Below, piece after piece: positions 38,701-48,620 of a stretch of 64,000 nt of DNA; within the stretch, counting starts at the first letter, position 1; each line of letters begins with the position of its first letter. The position numbers and the translations under genes are program-made. The stretch covers positions 44,065,238-44,129,237 of the forward strand of contig JAKTNV010000005.1 of NCBI GenBank assembly GCA_022747635.1, in the 5' to 3' direction. Source of the stretch: Hetaerina americana. Taxonomy: Eukaryota > Arthropoda > Insecta > Odonata > Calopterygidae. The notes beneath the pieces were generated by a model. That model was not told the DNA's origin. It saw nothing but the letters and a program-made list of their open reading frames with translations, and made no database searches.

Positions 38701-41700
38701 GAGTACACACAGAGTTACTACTCCAAGCTTGGATTTCTCATCTCAAGAAACCATTACTCTCACAAAGAAAAAGGTAGGAACATTGTTATTGGGGTATTAG
38801 GCATTATAGTGATAAAATTGTAAACCCTGGACATACGCCAGAACAAATTAACGAATCGCACCTTATCTGAAGAAGCAAACTGGAATCAGTGTGACTGTTG
38901 TGTGATTTTGAAAAATCTTATTCAGTTGAAATCTCTAATAGAGATTCATTTATTCTAGTAAATTATAAATGCCTTGTGCTGTCTGTGCTTGAATATTTTC
39001 ATGTGGCTACCCATAGGGAGTGTTTTGAAACATGTATAAAAGACAATGAGAGAAGTTACCAGTAATAGTTATCTGTTCCGTTGAAGAGGCATGCAAAATG
39101 CAGATTAACTTTGTTTGATGACTGTAATTTCATTCTTTAAATGTTTGATAATTTAGAATCTTATGTGTAACTAAAGAAGTGTGGTAAAATAATGAAATAA
39201 GTGTGTACAATTATTTGATTCTTATATTTTCAGATATGGGCCATGGTGGATTTCAGTCGTGAGCATTTGACAGAAGGACATGTAGCTATTATGTGGAAGG
39301 ATAACACTTTTAACTATGCATATTTCCTGTGGTTTGAGGACACAAATGTAAACATTAATTTCAATTTACCTCAATTACAATTTCCAGATTAATGTCATAA
39401 TGGAAGCATCCTACTTTATACATATTTATACATTTTATTTCTCTTCCAGGGTTCTCCTTTGAAAGTGAAAGTATTTCCCTCCTCATTATTGAAGCAGTTT
39501 CCCATTCCAGGAGTTTTATGTGGAGATTTCTATCAGTAAGTTGATTGATATTTAAAATGAATCTCATTTTCCAGTAGAGTGGAAAATGATACATTTGTAA
39601 ACTATGTAAAAATATTAGATTTCATGTCTTCTTTTTGAGTTTATTCACCCAGAAATCAAAATTCTTGTGATGTATTAGTGTGGCTTTTATTTGTATTCAA
39701 CATTCATTATTTCAAGCTCATCGTTTATAACTTGTGAAGGATAAAGGGAAGTTAGAGATGTATGAGGGATTGAGGAAGTAATAAAAACATTAAAAGGATA
39801 GAAAACCTGATAATATTCAGAGATTGAAATGTAATTGTTGGGAGGTAAGAAAGGAAAATGGTAGAAAAAAGAAATGAAATGTAGGAAAGGCTAAGGAATG
39901 TGGTACATTGTATGAATTAGTCATGATGGTATGAATTAGCTGAAATGATGCACATACAGGGTGTGGCAACATAACTTCCATTATTCAAATAAGGAAGCAT
40001 TTCAAAAAGGGAAGTTATGTTGCTGCACCCTATATATGGAGAATGCCTTGAAATGGATTGTATATTGCTTAACTGCATTGAAGCAGAGATTCAAGAGCTC
40101 AGCCAAAGGTGGTGAAAATGTGTAACTGAATCCTGCCGTTCGAATTGACAGTGTCAACAGAATTGTTAAGGTGAATTTTTAACTTAGATTGAAGATGCTT
40201 AAGAATATTTCAAAGAAGACAAGGTGATTATAAATGTTAAAAACTCATCAGAGACTAGAGCTGAACTGGATGCTGGAGATAGATATGAAAAATGTAGAAA
40301 AATCATCTCAGAAAAAAATTGAAGAATCTTAAATAGAGAATGCCTTCTATAATTGCTAAGGGAAATGCAGTTTGATGGAAAGCCTTTGAGAGAGACCTGG
40401 ATTACTGCCTTATAATTAAGTAGGGAGAACATAAAATCTCATAAAGGAAAAGGTTGATGCCACTTACTAAGTGTGAAACCACGGCATGAAACCCAATCGA
40501 GAGTGTGATACAATTTGAATGAGAATGATGAAATTATAATATAAGATAATGTGAAGAGTTGTAAAAGTGCTTAACTGCACAGTGGAAAGTAACTTCATAT
40601 AAAACTTGTAAAATTGGGAAGAACTAAGTGTAAAATTAAGTGAAGAGGAATACTCGAGCAAGAAGACAATGGAGGAAATCTATACTAAGGGCCTTGCCAC
40701 GCATTATATCTATGCCAAGGATGTATGTTGCCACAATTAGAATTTTGCTTAAGTAATTGAGCAGGAATTGTTGATATTGCTTTTGAACAGATTCAATATG
40801 TGTTAGAGAAGACTGACCAATCCACATAAATATCTTTGACTTATCCCTTTTCATTCATAATGTACCATTGGACTGTAAAAGGAACATGAAGGACCCCATC
40901 TACAGATTCCCAGAAAAAAAAGCCAATGAATTGAAAATATTTTGGAATTTAGGCTTTTAAAATATGCAACGATTTGAACAAAATTCACTGAATTCTCTGT
41001 TGATAAATTATGAATTTCTCTGTTTTGAACACAAGGACTCACTATTTCAAGAGCAGTCGTTTCTATATGTGCATATCTCTTCTTATGATGGAACCTGCTG
41101 GACTTGTTCGTGGTAAAGTGCACAAAGTCCTGTAAAGTTACCTTGCAGTTAAATTTGCCGAGAACAACTCAATATTATGAGGTTTCACTTCTCTTGATTG
41201 AAAAGGTCAAATGCGCCTTCTACTGTCCTCTTGGGTTTGACACTAGTGCATCAAACCTCTATTTAGAATTTTTTTAATGATTTGTCAGCACTAGGTTTGC
41301 ATAGGTATGTGATGGCCTCTGCTAGGCATACGCTCCCCTTAGGACTGAAAATACTTTATTCTCATCAGACACTCCTGATTGGGATACCTTGTGACTCAGT
41401 GTTTCTTTAGTAATCCAGACCTTTTCCCAAATTTTTCCTTAGTTTAGGAAGAAATAAGTGGTAATCAAATTTTTATAAGAAAAATACTAGAAAAAGGAAT
41501 AGAAGCTTATTGTTTCAAAGGTAAATTAAATGGATAAATTCAGCTTAAAGTTGCCTGGGTTCAAATTGTGCCTTTGTGGGAAATTTTTTAAAATTCCATT
41601 ATTTGGAATGTAAATTGATAATGATATTCAATCTGCTTGTTGAAACAATGATCTTCATTGATTTTTGGGGGATTTTTTCAATGTTTTCGTTGTTTCGAGA

Positions 41701-43046
41701 AGATGAAGGATGTCCTGAACGAGCAAGATCTTCAACTTTCATCTCACCACGTTTAAAGCACCCAAATCACTCAAAAACTTATGTACAACTCATAGCATCC
41801 TTATTTAAAACCCATTTAAGCATTTGGAAAGCTTTTGTTGCCCATTTTTCCAGCAGGAAGCAAAATAATTTCAAACACACTCTTTGTTCCTTTAAATATG
41901 CCATAACAATTTTGTAAGCCACGGACAAGAACAGTCGAGAACAACAATGCTCTGATCAAATGTTAACCTCCTATGCATATGCCACATGAGTAGCTGATTT
42001 GGGAAGATCTATGATAGAGCTGCATAGTGGTAGAATTCTCTACTATGCCTAGAAATGGTCGCATGGTTTCAATCCAGTAATTTTTGGATCCCCCCCCACG
42101 AATGTTGCATACAAATATGTGCTATGCATACTCAAGCTCAAGACAAGTTTGGTTGACAGGTTTAGTGGAAAAAGCTCTTAACATTGTGACTGTATTTGTG
42201 ATATAAGTTGATGACTTAGCAATTGTATACAACATGACCTCTCTTATTGGTTGTGCTAGTGAGGGTATTGTAATCATCAACATGCAGGCAAGATAGTAGG
42301 GTTAGACGTGCTTCTAAGATCAACATTTATTTCCCTTCCTCTACACTCTGATGAGGAAGTTATCCTAGTCAAGATTGAAAATAAAAAATTTAAGATCAAA
42401 ATTTAAAAAAATTTACATTGTAATGCATATTAGCAGATGACTCTGTCAAAAGTTACTGTCGTGGCATCTCCCGCAGTTTCTTGGAATTTGTAAAAGGATA
42501 TTACTTGGATTTTGAGGAAAATAGTTCCTTTTGTAAAAGACCGGAGTGCAAAAGGACCATGCCTGTCATGATACTTTTTTCAATATGAAAAATATACAGG
42601 TGCATTATTGCTGTGAATTATTTCAAGATAAAAGATAAATTGTGAGCCTTGGGATCATCATGAAATAAAATTTCTTTAAGTCTTATTTGTCTTTGTACTT
42701 TAAGTTTAGAAAATACTAAGACTTTGATCAAGTATTGTTTATATCCTTTATCCTGGTGTTAATTTCACATGTTGTTGGGCCTAGTATTAGGTGAGTGCTA
42801 CTCTCACCTACCCAACCTTCTGATTGATAACTGTGATGTGTAATACTAATCTAGAATTATCCTTACAGGAAGCTCATTGAGGAATGCTTTCCAAAAATCC
42901 CAGCATCTAAGGTACAGTGTTATGAACTTTTCTGCATTCATCTTGGCTTAGCTACTGCTTCATGTGTGTTGGAACACTCAAGACGACTTGCAGCAACAGT
43001 TTGGGAGGTTACAGGCACTTCTAATAATCCTATTGATGTGCTATGA
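20761..43046 (+). CDS. HPS1: HPS1, BLOC-3 complex subunit (complete, 12 coding exons)
   Basis: The exons are 20761-20880, 21064-21216, 21362-21474, 23595-23843, 25585-25982, 28788-28972, 33569-33781, 37823-38062, 38621-38773, 39234-39347, 39450-39535 and 42869-43046. Phases fit throughout, giving 733 residues and TGA. Family knowledge: HPS1 with HPS4 forms BLOC-3, the exchange factor for Rab32/38 in lysosome-related organelle traffic. Matches to the family include the start MRCILVFDHLNDIL, the block DSDQAFLVEAVEQLG, the most conserved segment YLEEFPGLVHFIYVDRS (exon 9), AYFLWFED (exon 10) and LCGDFYQKLIEECFP (exons 11-12). Residues 213-344 (exon 5) are an acidic, Ser-rich linker, variable in the family. 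The ATG at 20761 is chosen over an in-frame upstream one because orthologues begin MKC. Exon 8 is ended at 38062 although the frame stays open to 38188. Only this donor keeps the 13-residue spacing between DF and YLE seen in the family. Confidence 0.93.
22441..22600 (+). repeat. tRNA-derived SINE, family C
   Basis: A B-box GTGGGTTTGATTCCC within a tRNA-like head (CCCCGGTGGGGGTGGGG) is followed by an unrelated body. It differs from families A and B. It lies in HPS1 intron 3, about 100 bp before the mariner at 22705. Confidence 0.6.
22705..23457 (+). mobile_element. Internally deleted mariner with perfect 33-bp TIRs
   Basis: The terminal inverted repeats 22705-22737 and 23425-23457 are identical over 33 bp (start CGAGGGTCATCCGGAAAG). 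TA flanks are at 22703-22704 and 23458-23459. The open frame 22857-23264 encodes the N-terminal helix-turn-helix DNA-binding region (VRPCDIHRQLKEVYGD, SSVRRWCRNF, CARWVPR). The catalytic D,D34D segment is missing. The frame at about 23225-23358 gives the transposase C-terminus (RYDKCLNLLGDYVEK). This is a 753-bp deletion derivative that cannot move by itself. The perfect ends suggest recent insertion. It lies in HPS1 intron 3. Confidence 0.92.
23844..25584. other. HPS1 intron 4
   Basis: AT-rich intron with no recognised repeat or exon. Acceptor TTTATTGCAG at 25575-25584. Confidence 0.5.
26640..26873 (-). mobile_element. Older Penelope-like fragment (GIY-YIG region)
   Basis: The minus-strand translation contains SGLYKLDCSDCPTISH and MGRRFKD. 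This corresponds to the GIY...C..C...GQTGR core of the endonuclease in Penelope-like elements. It is more diverged than the neighbouring copy, which appears to have inserted into or beside it. Confidence 0.7.
26885..28180 (-). mobile_element. Penelope-like element, 5'-truncated, with inverted ends
   Basis: The minus-strand frame from 28065 to 27058 (335 codons) begins at the RT palm motif FRYVDDIL. It runs through the RT thumb region into a GIY-YIG endonuclease (SGIYKLKCEDCN, SQTGRNIKLRVKEH). Sequence upstream of the YVDD motif is lost. About 85 bp at 26932-27016 recurs inverted at 28094-28180 with very few changes. The direct repeat TGACAAATGAT lies outside at 26874-26884 and 28181-28191, an 11-bp target duplication. 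Penelope-like elements are known for such inverted terminal repeats and 5' truncation. It lies antisense in HPS1 intron 5. Confidence 0.9.
28973..31858. other. First part of HPS1 intron 6
   Basis: Nothing recognised. A 120-codon minus frame at 29627-29989 has no splice context or motif. Confidence 0.45.
31861..32794 (-). mobile_element. Fold-back mariner with two inverted 3' ends
   Basis: Read on the minus strand, 32580-32290 gives the mariner N-terminal region (VEVYGEKCTDIKNVRKWCREF). After a deletion, 32275-31920 gives the second catalytic Asp region (NHDNA) and the third (YNPDIAPSDYHLFPALKKHL), through to VIDHQGNYVEK. Unusually, 32582-32794 on the plus strand again encodes the C-terminus (MQKVIDHQGDYVEK) and ends in the same terminal sequence. 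The roughly 210-bp arms 31861-32068 and 32582-32794 are thus inverted copies of the 3' end, and the true 5' terminus is absent. A TA lies at 31859-31860. The right-hand TA has decayed. It lies in HPS1 intron 6. Confidence 0.88.
33170..33450 (+). repeat. tRNA-derived SINE, family A
   Basis: The tRNA-like head has A-box TAGTCCAGAGGG and B-box GGGTTCAATTCCC. The body (CCTGGGAAACCATA, CTGGCCCCCCTACC) ends in GTTGATTACTGTG. A second full copy lies at 38240-38515 and a 3' fragment at 42755-42840. It lies in HPS1 intron 6, 120 bp before exon 7. Confidence 0.85.
34352..36448 (-). mobile_element. piggyBac element, near full length, inactivated
   Basis: TTAA target sites flank it at 34348-34351 and 36449-36452. 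Inverted ends start CCATCTGGTCCATAACC (left) and CCGTTCGGTCCGTAACC (right), with 13 of 17 identical, and GGGTACCC follows in both. The minus-strand coding runs from the N-terminal region (36380-36192, TLFFTPEMANIIIRHMN) through EHKDFYAFLATLINSGTN. It continues via the conserved LTIDEQL and KPAKYGIKAWWIWDAENSY blocks at about 35.85-35.70 kb and the GEDTMDIMLCRYTTKR block (35445-35236) to a C-terminal Cys-rich domain near 34.83-34.98 kb. Frameshifts and stops break it in several places. It lies antisense in HPS1 intron 7. Confidence 0.9.
36453..37822. other. Remainder of HPS1 intron 7
   Basis: AT-rich; nothing recognised. Acceptor TTTTCATTTCAG precedes exon 8. Confidence 0.5.
38240..38515 (+). 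repeat. tRNA-derived SINE, family A (second copy)
   Basis: Head with GTCAAGTGGGTAGAGTG and B-box AGGTTCGATTCCC. The body is collinear with the copy at 33170 (CTTCCTGGGAAAAATAGG, ACTGGCACACCCCTACC) and ends GTTGATAACTGTG. It fills most of the 558-bp HPS1 intron 8. Confidence 0.85.
39957..40032. mobile_element. Tiny TIR element (MITE), 76 bp, second copy
   Basis: The left end CAGGGTGTGGCAACATAACT is inverted on the right (GTTATGTTGCTGCACCCTA), with TA at 39955-39956 and 40033-40034. The ends are the same as in the copy at 1463-1530. It lies in HPS1 intron 11. Confidence 0.72.
42018..42110 (+). repeat. tRNA-Gly-like pseudogene or SINE head
   Basis: GCATAGTGGTAGAATTCTC closely resembles the 5' half of tRNA-Gly. 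GGTTTCAATCCAG about 40 bases later resembles a B-box. The acceptor stem does not pair, so it is not a working tRNA. It lies in HPS1 intron 11. Confidence 0.5.
42405..42840 (+). repeat. SINE 3' fragments (family B tail, then family A tail)
   Basis: 42405-42500 matches the family B tail (AGCAGATGACTC, GTTTCTTGGAATTTGT). 42755-42840 matches the family A 3' end (TAGGTGAGTGCTACTCTCACC, GATTGATAACTGTGA). Both lie in HPS1 intron 11, the second ending 28 bp before exon 12. Confidence 0.65.
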
Positions 43047-43145
43047 GAATCAATGCTTATGCCCGCTTAAATTATGTATTAAGTAATTAAACACCAAACA
43101 AATCTAATAATCTTTCAGCCACTGCCAATTTTTGGAAATGGTTAG

Positions 43146-43156
43146 AATAAAATAAA
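43146..43156 (+). terminator. HPS1 poly(A) signals
   Basis: Two overlapping AATAAA hexamers (43146-43151 and 43151-43156) lie 100 bp after the HPS1 stop codon. Confidence 0.7.
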
Positions 43157-44173
43157 TGCCTCGTTGAGGCTATTTCAAAACTATTTTGTAAATATCATTT
43201 GGACTGATCTTCCATACATTCGTATTTCAAATAATTCTAGTTTTTAATTTTTCTGGTACAAATGTTTTTTATTTAAGTGTTCTCTGTTAATGGGCTGGTA
43301 GTTAATCAGCTACATCATGTAGACCTGCGGCTCAAGCTTATTGTTGTTAACTCACAAATTATGTAAACAAACTGTTCTTTACATGAAATGGACTATCATG
43401 CTCAAGGCACCGCCAGTCCTTATTGCTGCATATCCATGTTGTTCAAGGAGCCTTCTACTATTTAGCAAGTGTTTCACTTTTGAAGGTAACATTCTAAGCA
43501 TTCCTCTTGGTTCATCTAGTCCTGTTGTTTTAAGTGTTTTGTAAGTTTTTAATGTTTGAAGAGGTATATATTTGATATTGCTTAAATCAGTACTTAGATG
43601 CATAATAGCATTCCATAAGTTTTTGTGGATATATACAAGATAATTGTCATTCTTTGGTAAATTTTATTATTGTTTGCATTATATAAATTGTTAACTTTGC
43701 ATTTAATGATGTTAAATTTGACATGAAATGTTTACTGGATTTTTGCATGGTGGATGCAAGTATTAATAGTACCTCTGAATTTTCATTTAGATTACTGTCT
43801 TCATATTTTAAGGGATATATACATATGTTATTTATTTTTGTCATGTACGTTCTTGTATAAAGTAATAAAATAAAAATCACTGGTAATGAATTGTTACAAA
43901 AGATACTTCTGGTATAATAGGGAAAAATTTTACTTTTAAACAATTTATTGGTAATATTATGACCATCAGCATCAAGTTGAATACTTCATAATTTTATGAT
44001 ACAGTTACAACACTGAAGACATACCACAAAAAATGGATCAGAAAAGATATTCAATCTTCAGTATGTAAATAAATTAATAAGATCATTAAAATATATTCAC
44101 ACAATTTAACTGATTGCTGATAGCTCTGCAAATATTGACAAACAATATTTTGGCATTTAAATTCAGCACCAAT
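43157..44173. other. Convergent intergenic region HPS1-Abraxas
   Basis: Tail-to-tail spacer with no recognised gene or repeat. A further AATAAA run at about 43.86 kb could serve a longer HPS1 transcript. Confidence 0.45.
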
Positions 44174-44179
44174 TTTATT
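44174..44179 (-). terminator. Possible Abraxas poly(A) signal
   Basis: TTTATT on the plus strand (AATAAA on the minus strand), about 230 bases after the Abraxas stop. Confidence 0.5.
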
Positions 44180-44406
44180 AACAGTCCTGACAATGTAATA
44201 TCAATGCGGACAAGGCCTCCAACTTTCAAAAATGAACCTTCTTGGAATCAAGGACTACATGATGATAATTACAATGAAATCAAATAATGCTATTAGAATA
44301 AACAATCTTCACTGCCAGCATTTCAACTGAATCTTCCATACCACTCGGCTTTGTCTCACATTCAGTCTTGGCAGTACTATGAATATTGTCCCTGGGGGGA
44401 AAAGCT

Positions 44407-47400
44407 TTAATTCTCATTAGCAGAATTTGCAGCAGAGGCACTGTTGCGACTAGTAGAGTTTTGCCTGGATCTTGACTGCCTTTGACTTTCTGGGGTAGAA
44501 ATCTTACGGACGGACCGCTGAGGGGAAGAACGCAGATGCCTAGTTACTGGGCTTTTACCCGCACTTGTGTCCCCCACTGAGGAAGCAGTCGTGGGGGATG
44601 GTGATGAAGTGTTTCCACGGGCAGATTGCTTCCTTTTAGAACCTGTCGCACCACTGGCATTGTTCCCTTTTGTAGCATTGAGATTATCAACATTTGAACC
44701 AGGATGTCTTCTCCCCCCAGGAGGAGGAGTCATTTTCAGTTTCAGCTCGGTAACAAAGTCAAAGGGATCACCCGAGGACTTGCTTGGAGAAGGGCTGGTG
44801 GATGCCTCTTGCTCCTTTAGATCATCCTCTGAGCACAAATCACTAGTGATCACCGGGTCCTCTTTTCCATTTAATTTCTCTTCCAGTTCACTATCACCTT
44901 CTATGTCCGTTTTAATGGTTATCGATTGATGATTGCTGACTGCATCGCTGCTACTGCAAATATTTTCTGGTGCTGCTTCAATTGGCATACTCAACAACTG
45001 AGGAAGCAATAATTCTATGGAAAAAAAAGAAGAGATTCTTCACAAATTTGAATTGATGATCACTTGAATGAGCTATAGCCAATTATGTGATTTCAAAGGG
45101 TCATCACTTTCTTTAAAATGATGCAAGACAGTTGATAAACACAAAATGAAAGTATAACATACAAATCATTATTTACCGTAAAATTTAAACCAAACTTTTT
45201 CCATGGAATTTCTGATCATAGGCAAACTTAAATGTGGACTATAAAACAAGTTTAACATAATTCAATAGGTCAACTTAATTGTTTGATGGTACTACATCAT
45301 GTCATCATTGTAGCTTAAAAGCAATAAAAATAAATTCCAAGAAACTGCAGGAGGTGCTGCAACTAACTTTAAATTGAGTCATCCGCTAAACCTACAACAC
45401 AAGGCATCAATTTCAGTGTAATAATCATTCCCCTTCACTGAAATATTAACCACGATCCCTTGATGTCTGGCCAAGTGCTTTAGTCAGTTAAGCTGTGTCG
45501 TCTCACACTGTGACCTTTGTGAGTGATGTACATGTTGAGTTGTTCAAAAAAGTTATTGCAAACTCTTCTCAGCATATATTGCAGTATTTCAGCAATAGCA
45601 TCTCTAATCGTCTCCTTGAGAGCTTCCAAGGTCCTTGGTTGAACTTAGTAAATCTCAGATTTGAGATATCATGAAAAAATCACATGGGCTCAAATCTGGG
45701 GAGCAAGGGGACCATGAAACATCCCCTCGTAAGGAGATTAGGCGACCGAGAAATTGTTCTTATTCATCACCATAGCCTTCCATTTTGTGGTGTAGATAGT
45801 TCTCCAGCATCTCACAATGGTGCATATAGTTCACAGTAACAGTTGAACCTTAAGATTCAAAAAAGTAAGGCCCACTAATGCCTATGGAGGGCACCGCTCT
45901 GTCACTTTGGGGCTATGAAGAGGTCTTGAGTGAAGCTTGCGAGGGTTTTCAGTTGCCCAGTAATGAAAATTTTGCTTATTTACTGGGCTGGAGAGATGAA
46001 AATGTATTTCATTGCTAGAGCACAGCGCTCACTGTGTTGCCAGCACAGCCTTGATGCTCACCAGACCACTGCATGGTGACTACTAAAATGGCATTGTTCC
46101 TCCCAGCTAATGCCACTACTCCCACTCCTCTAATACACCTGTGTACTCTTCAGTGATTTTTTGAAACTAGGGAGTCCATTCTGCCCCACCCTGTATAAAC
46201 TCAGGCATGGATGGTTTGGCCCCTGGCTTATCTATGGTGAGCTTAAGGTTAATTGGGATCTCATGGTTACCTCCAGAGGCAGCTGAAGAGCAATAACAGA
46301 TTTTATAATTTTCATTAAATTGCGTACAATTTATACTTTAATGGCAATAATCAGGGAAATTTAAGAAAGCCTATCTTATCCTTCATAATGTTTGAGTATT
46401 TGGTTCTATTGCAATAATTTCAGTGTGTAAAAATCATTGGCCTTGACTGGGATCGAACCTGGATCTCTTTAGTTTCTTGGAATTTGTCACAGGTTAAACA
46501 CCCCTAGTGTTTAAAAGTTTGCTTAAACCTCATGGGTTGTGGCACATTGTGCATGACTACAAATCCAAGTGACATTGTATGAAGTGTATTTTGTCACATC
46601 TTGTTCCTTTAAAGCTCCCAAAATCTCAGTGTGAGATGACACTGTTAGCTTAACTGACTAAAGCACTTGGCCAGACATCAAGGGATCGTGGTTAATATTT
46701 CAGTGAAGGGGAATGATTATTACACTGAAATTGTTGCCTTGTGTTGTAGGTTTAGCGGATGACTCAATTTAAAGTTAGTTGCAGCACCTCCTGCAGTTTC
46801 TTGGAATTTATTTTTATTGCTTTTAAGCTACAATGATGACATGATGTAGTACCATCAAACAATTAAGTTGACCTATTGAATTATGTTAAACTTGTTTTAT
46901 GGCACTTCTAGGATTACCCTCATATTTTACCCATATGATGAACACATTGAATCCTTGTAGCATAATAATGATTTGATATTCCTTTTGAAGAAGGTTTTCT
47001 TTCCATGTTTGTATGAGCTGTAAGCTAGCTGTCTTGGCGGTTGTGTCCGGATGCAATAAAATTATTTTATCACAAAACTTATAAATGAGCAAGTGTAATT
47101 TCTCCTGATGATACATTCAAAATATTAATGATTTTCTTAAGCATAATGCTATAAATATACATTTTTCATCAGAGGAAATATGTTCTTCCTAATCCTTTTT
47201 CGTACCTGTAAATGGTGTTTAACTGAATGGAGTAGTTCGTTTTGATACCAAGCACCCAATCTTGTTGGATTCATGTACTTGGTGTATTTTTAGTTCATGT
47301 AATCTTAGTGCCTATGAAGTTTTTTTAGTGATTTGAGTTTTTGCCTGCTGAATATACTAGTACAAGTCATGACAAATGAGGAAAAAACCATCATTTCCAT

Positions 47401-48494
47401 TGAAAGTGGAGAAATAAACAAGGTAACTGTTAACGTGAAACATACATTATGAAAAACTATATCAGTTGAAACTTGATTATTTGCAGTATGCTTTTTATAA
47501 AGCTTGTAGGAAAAATGTTTCATATTTCTTAATACAGTAGTTTAATGTACAGGCAGTTTTTGAAAAATATTGCTCGTGCAATTTTTAGCAGATGATTGAT
47601 GAAGAAATTATGCCATTCCTCCATTAGATCAATATAATTTCAGACCTTGAAGACAAAAGAGTACTAGCTACTCAATTAAGCATACCATTAGATATTTTCC
47701 CCGACTTCAGCTGGGACTTAAGTAAATCCACTTCTTTCTGCAGTGTGGAAACCTTAGCTTCTGAATTTGCCAAGTCCTGAACTAACTTCTGGAGATGCAT
47801 CTTGATGAGTATTTGCATATTTAAAACTAAATGAGCTTCAGAGAACTCCTGACTGACTCTGAAAAAAGTAAAAATACATTATACATAGTTTATGAATTAA
47901 TTCAATAAAGCACTTTAGGAGAGATAGAAAACCTACCAAAACAATATGCATGAAAAAACTTTGTATCTCTGGCATACATAACAATACTGAATAATTTGAT
48001 TAAAGGACAAAAAAGAAGAAAAAAATTGTGGCATGATACATGAGTCTTTCCTGAATGAGCATGGTATATTGCAATGCAAATAAAATAAGCATGGAAGTAT
48101 GCTTTACCTACTACAGCCACCCTTTTCACCAAGCTTCTCAATCAAGGATGCCACGTCATGCCTCAATATGCAGAGATCCAAAAAAACTCCATAATATAGT
48201 ACTTTGAACTTTTGCAATTTTGGCAATGGTAAATTTTTCAAAAAATATTGTCATGCAATGTACACATCCAAATCTTAACAAAAATTATGCCAAAAAATGA
48301 CCGCTCTTAATTAATGTATTGGTTTCCTTTCGATTTATCTGTAAATCAGTAGTGTTTGTTTTCTTGCAAACTGCTGTATGAGAAATTTCACAATAAACAA
48401 TGTGGGCTGGGATACAGATTTTGCGAATACACCTATTTCTCTTGAAGAAAATAAAACCATCATAGTCATAATGCTAATAGAAAATTATATAGAT

Positions 48495-48560
<66 letters not shown>

Positions 48561-48572
48561 TTATGTACAGTG

Positions 48573-48620
<48 letters not shown>

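Noticed and set aside
42018..42110. Functional tRNA-Gly gene
   Set aside because: Only the 5' half and a weak B-box are preserved and the acceptor stem does not pair.
44567..44929. 120-codon plus-strand frame
   Set aside because: Antisense shadow of the last Abraxas exon.
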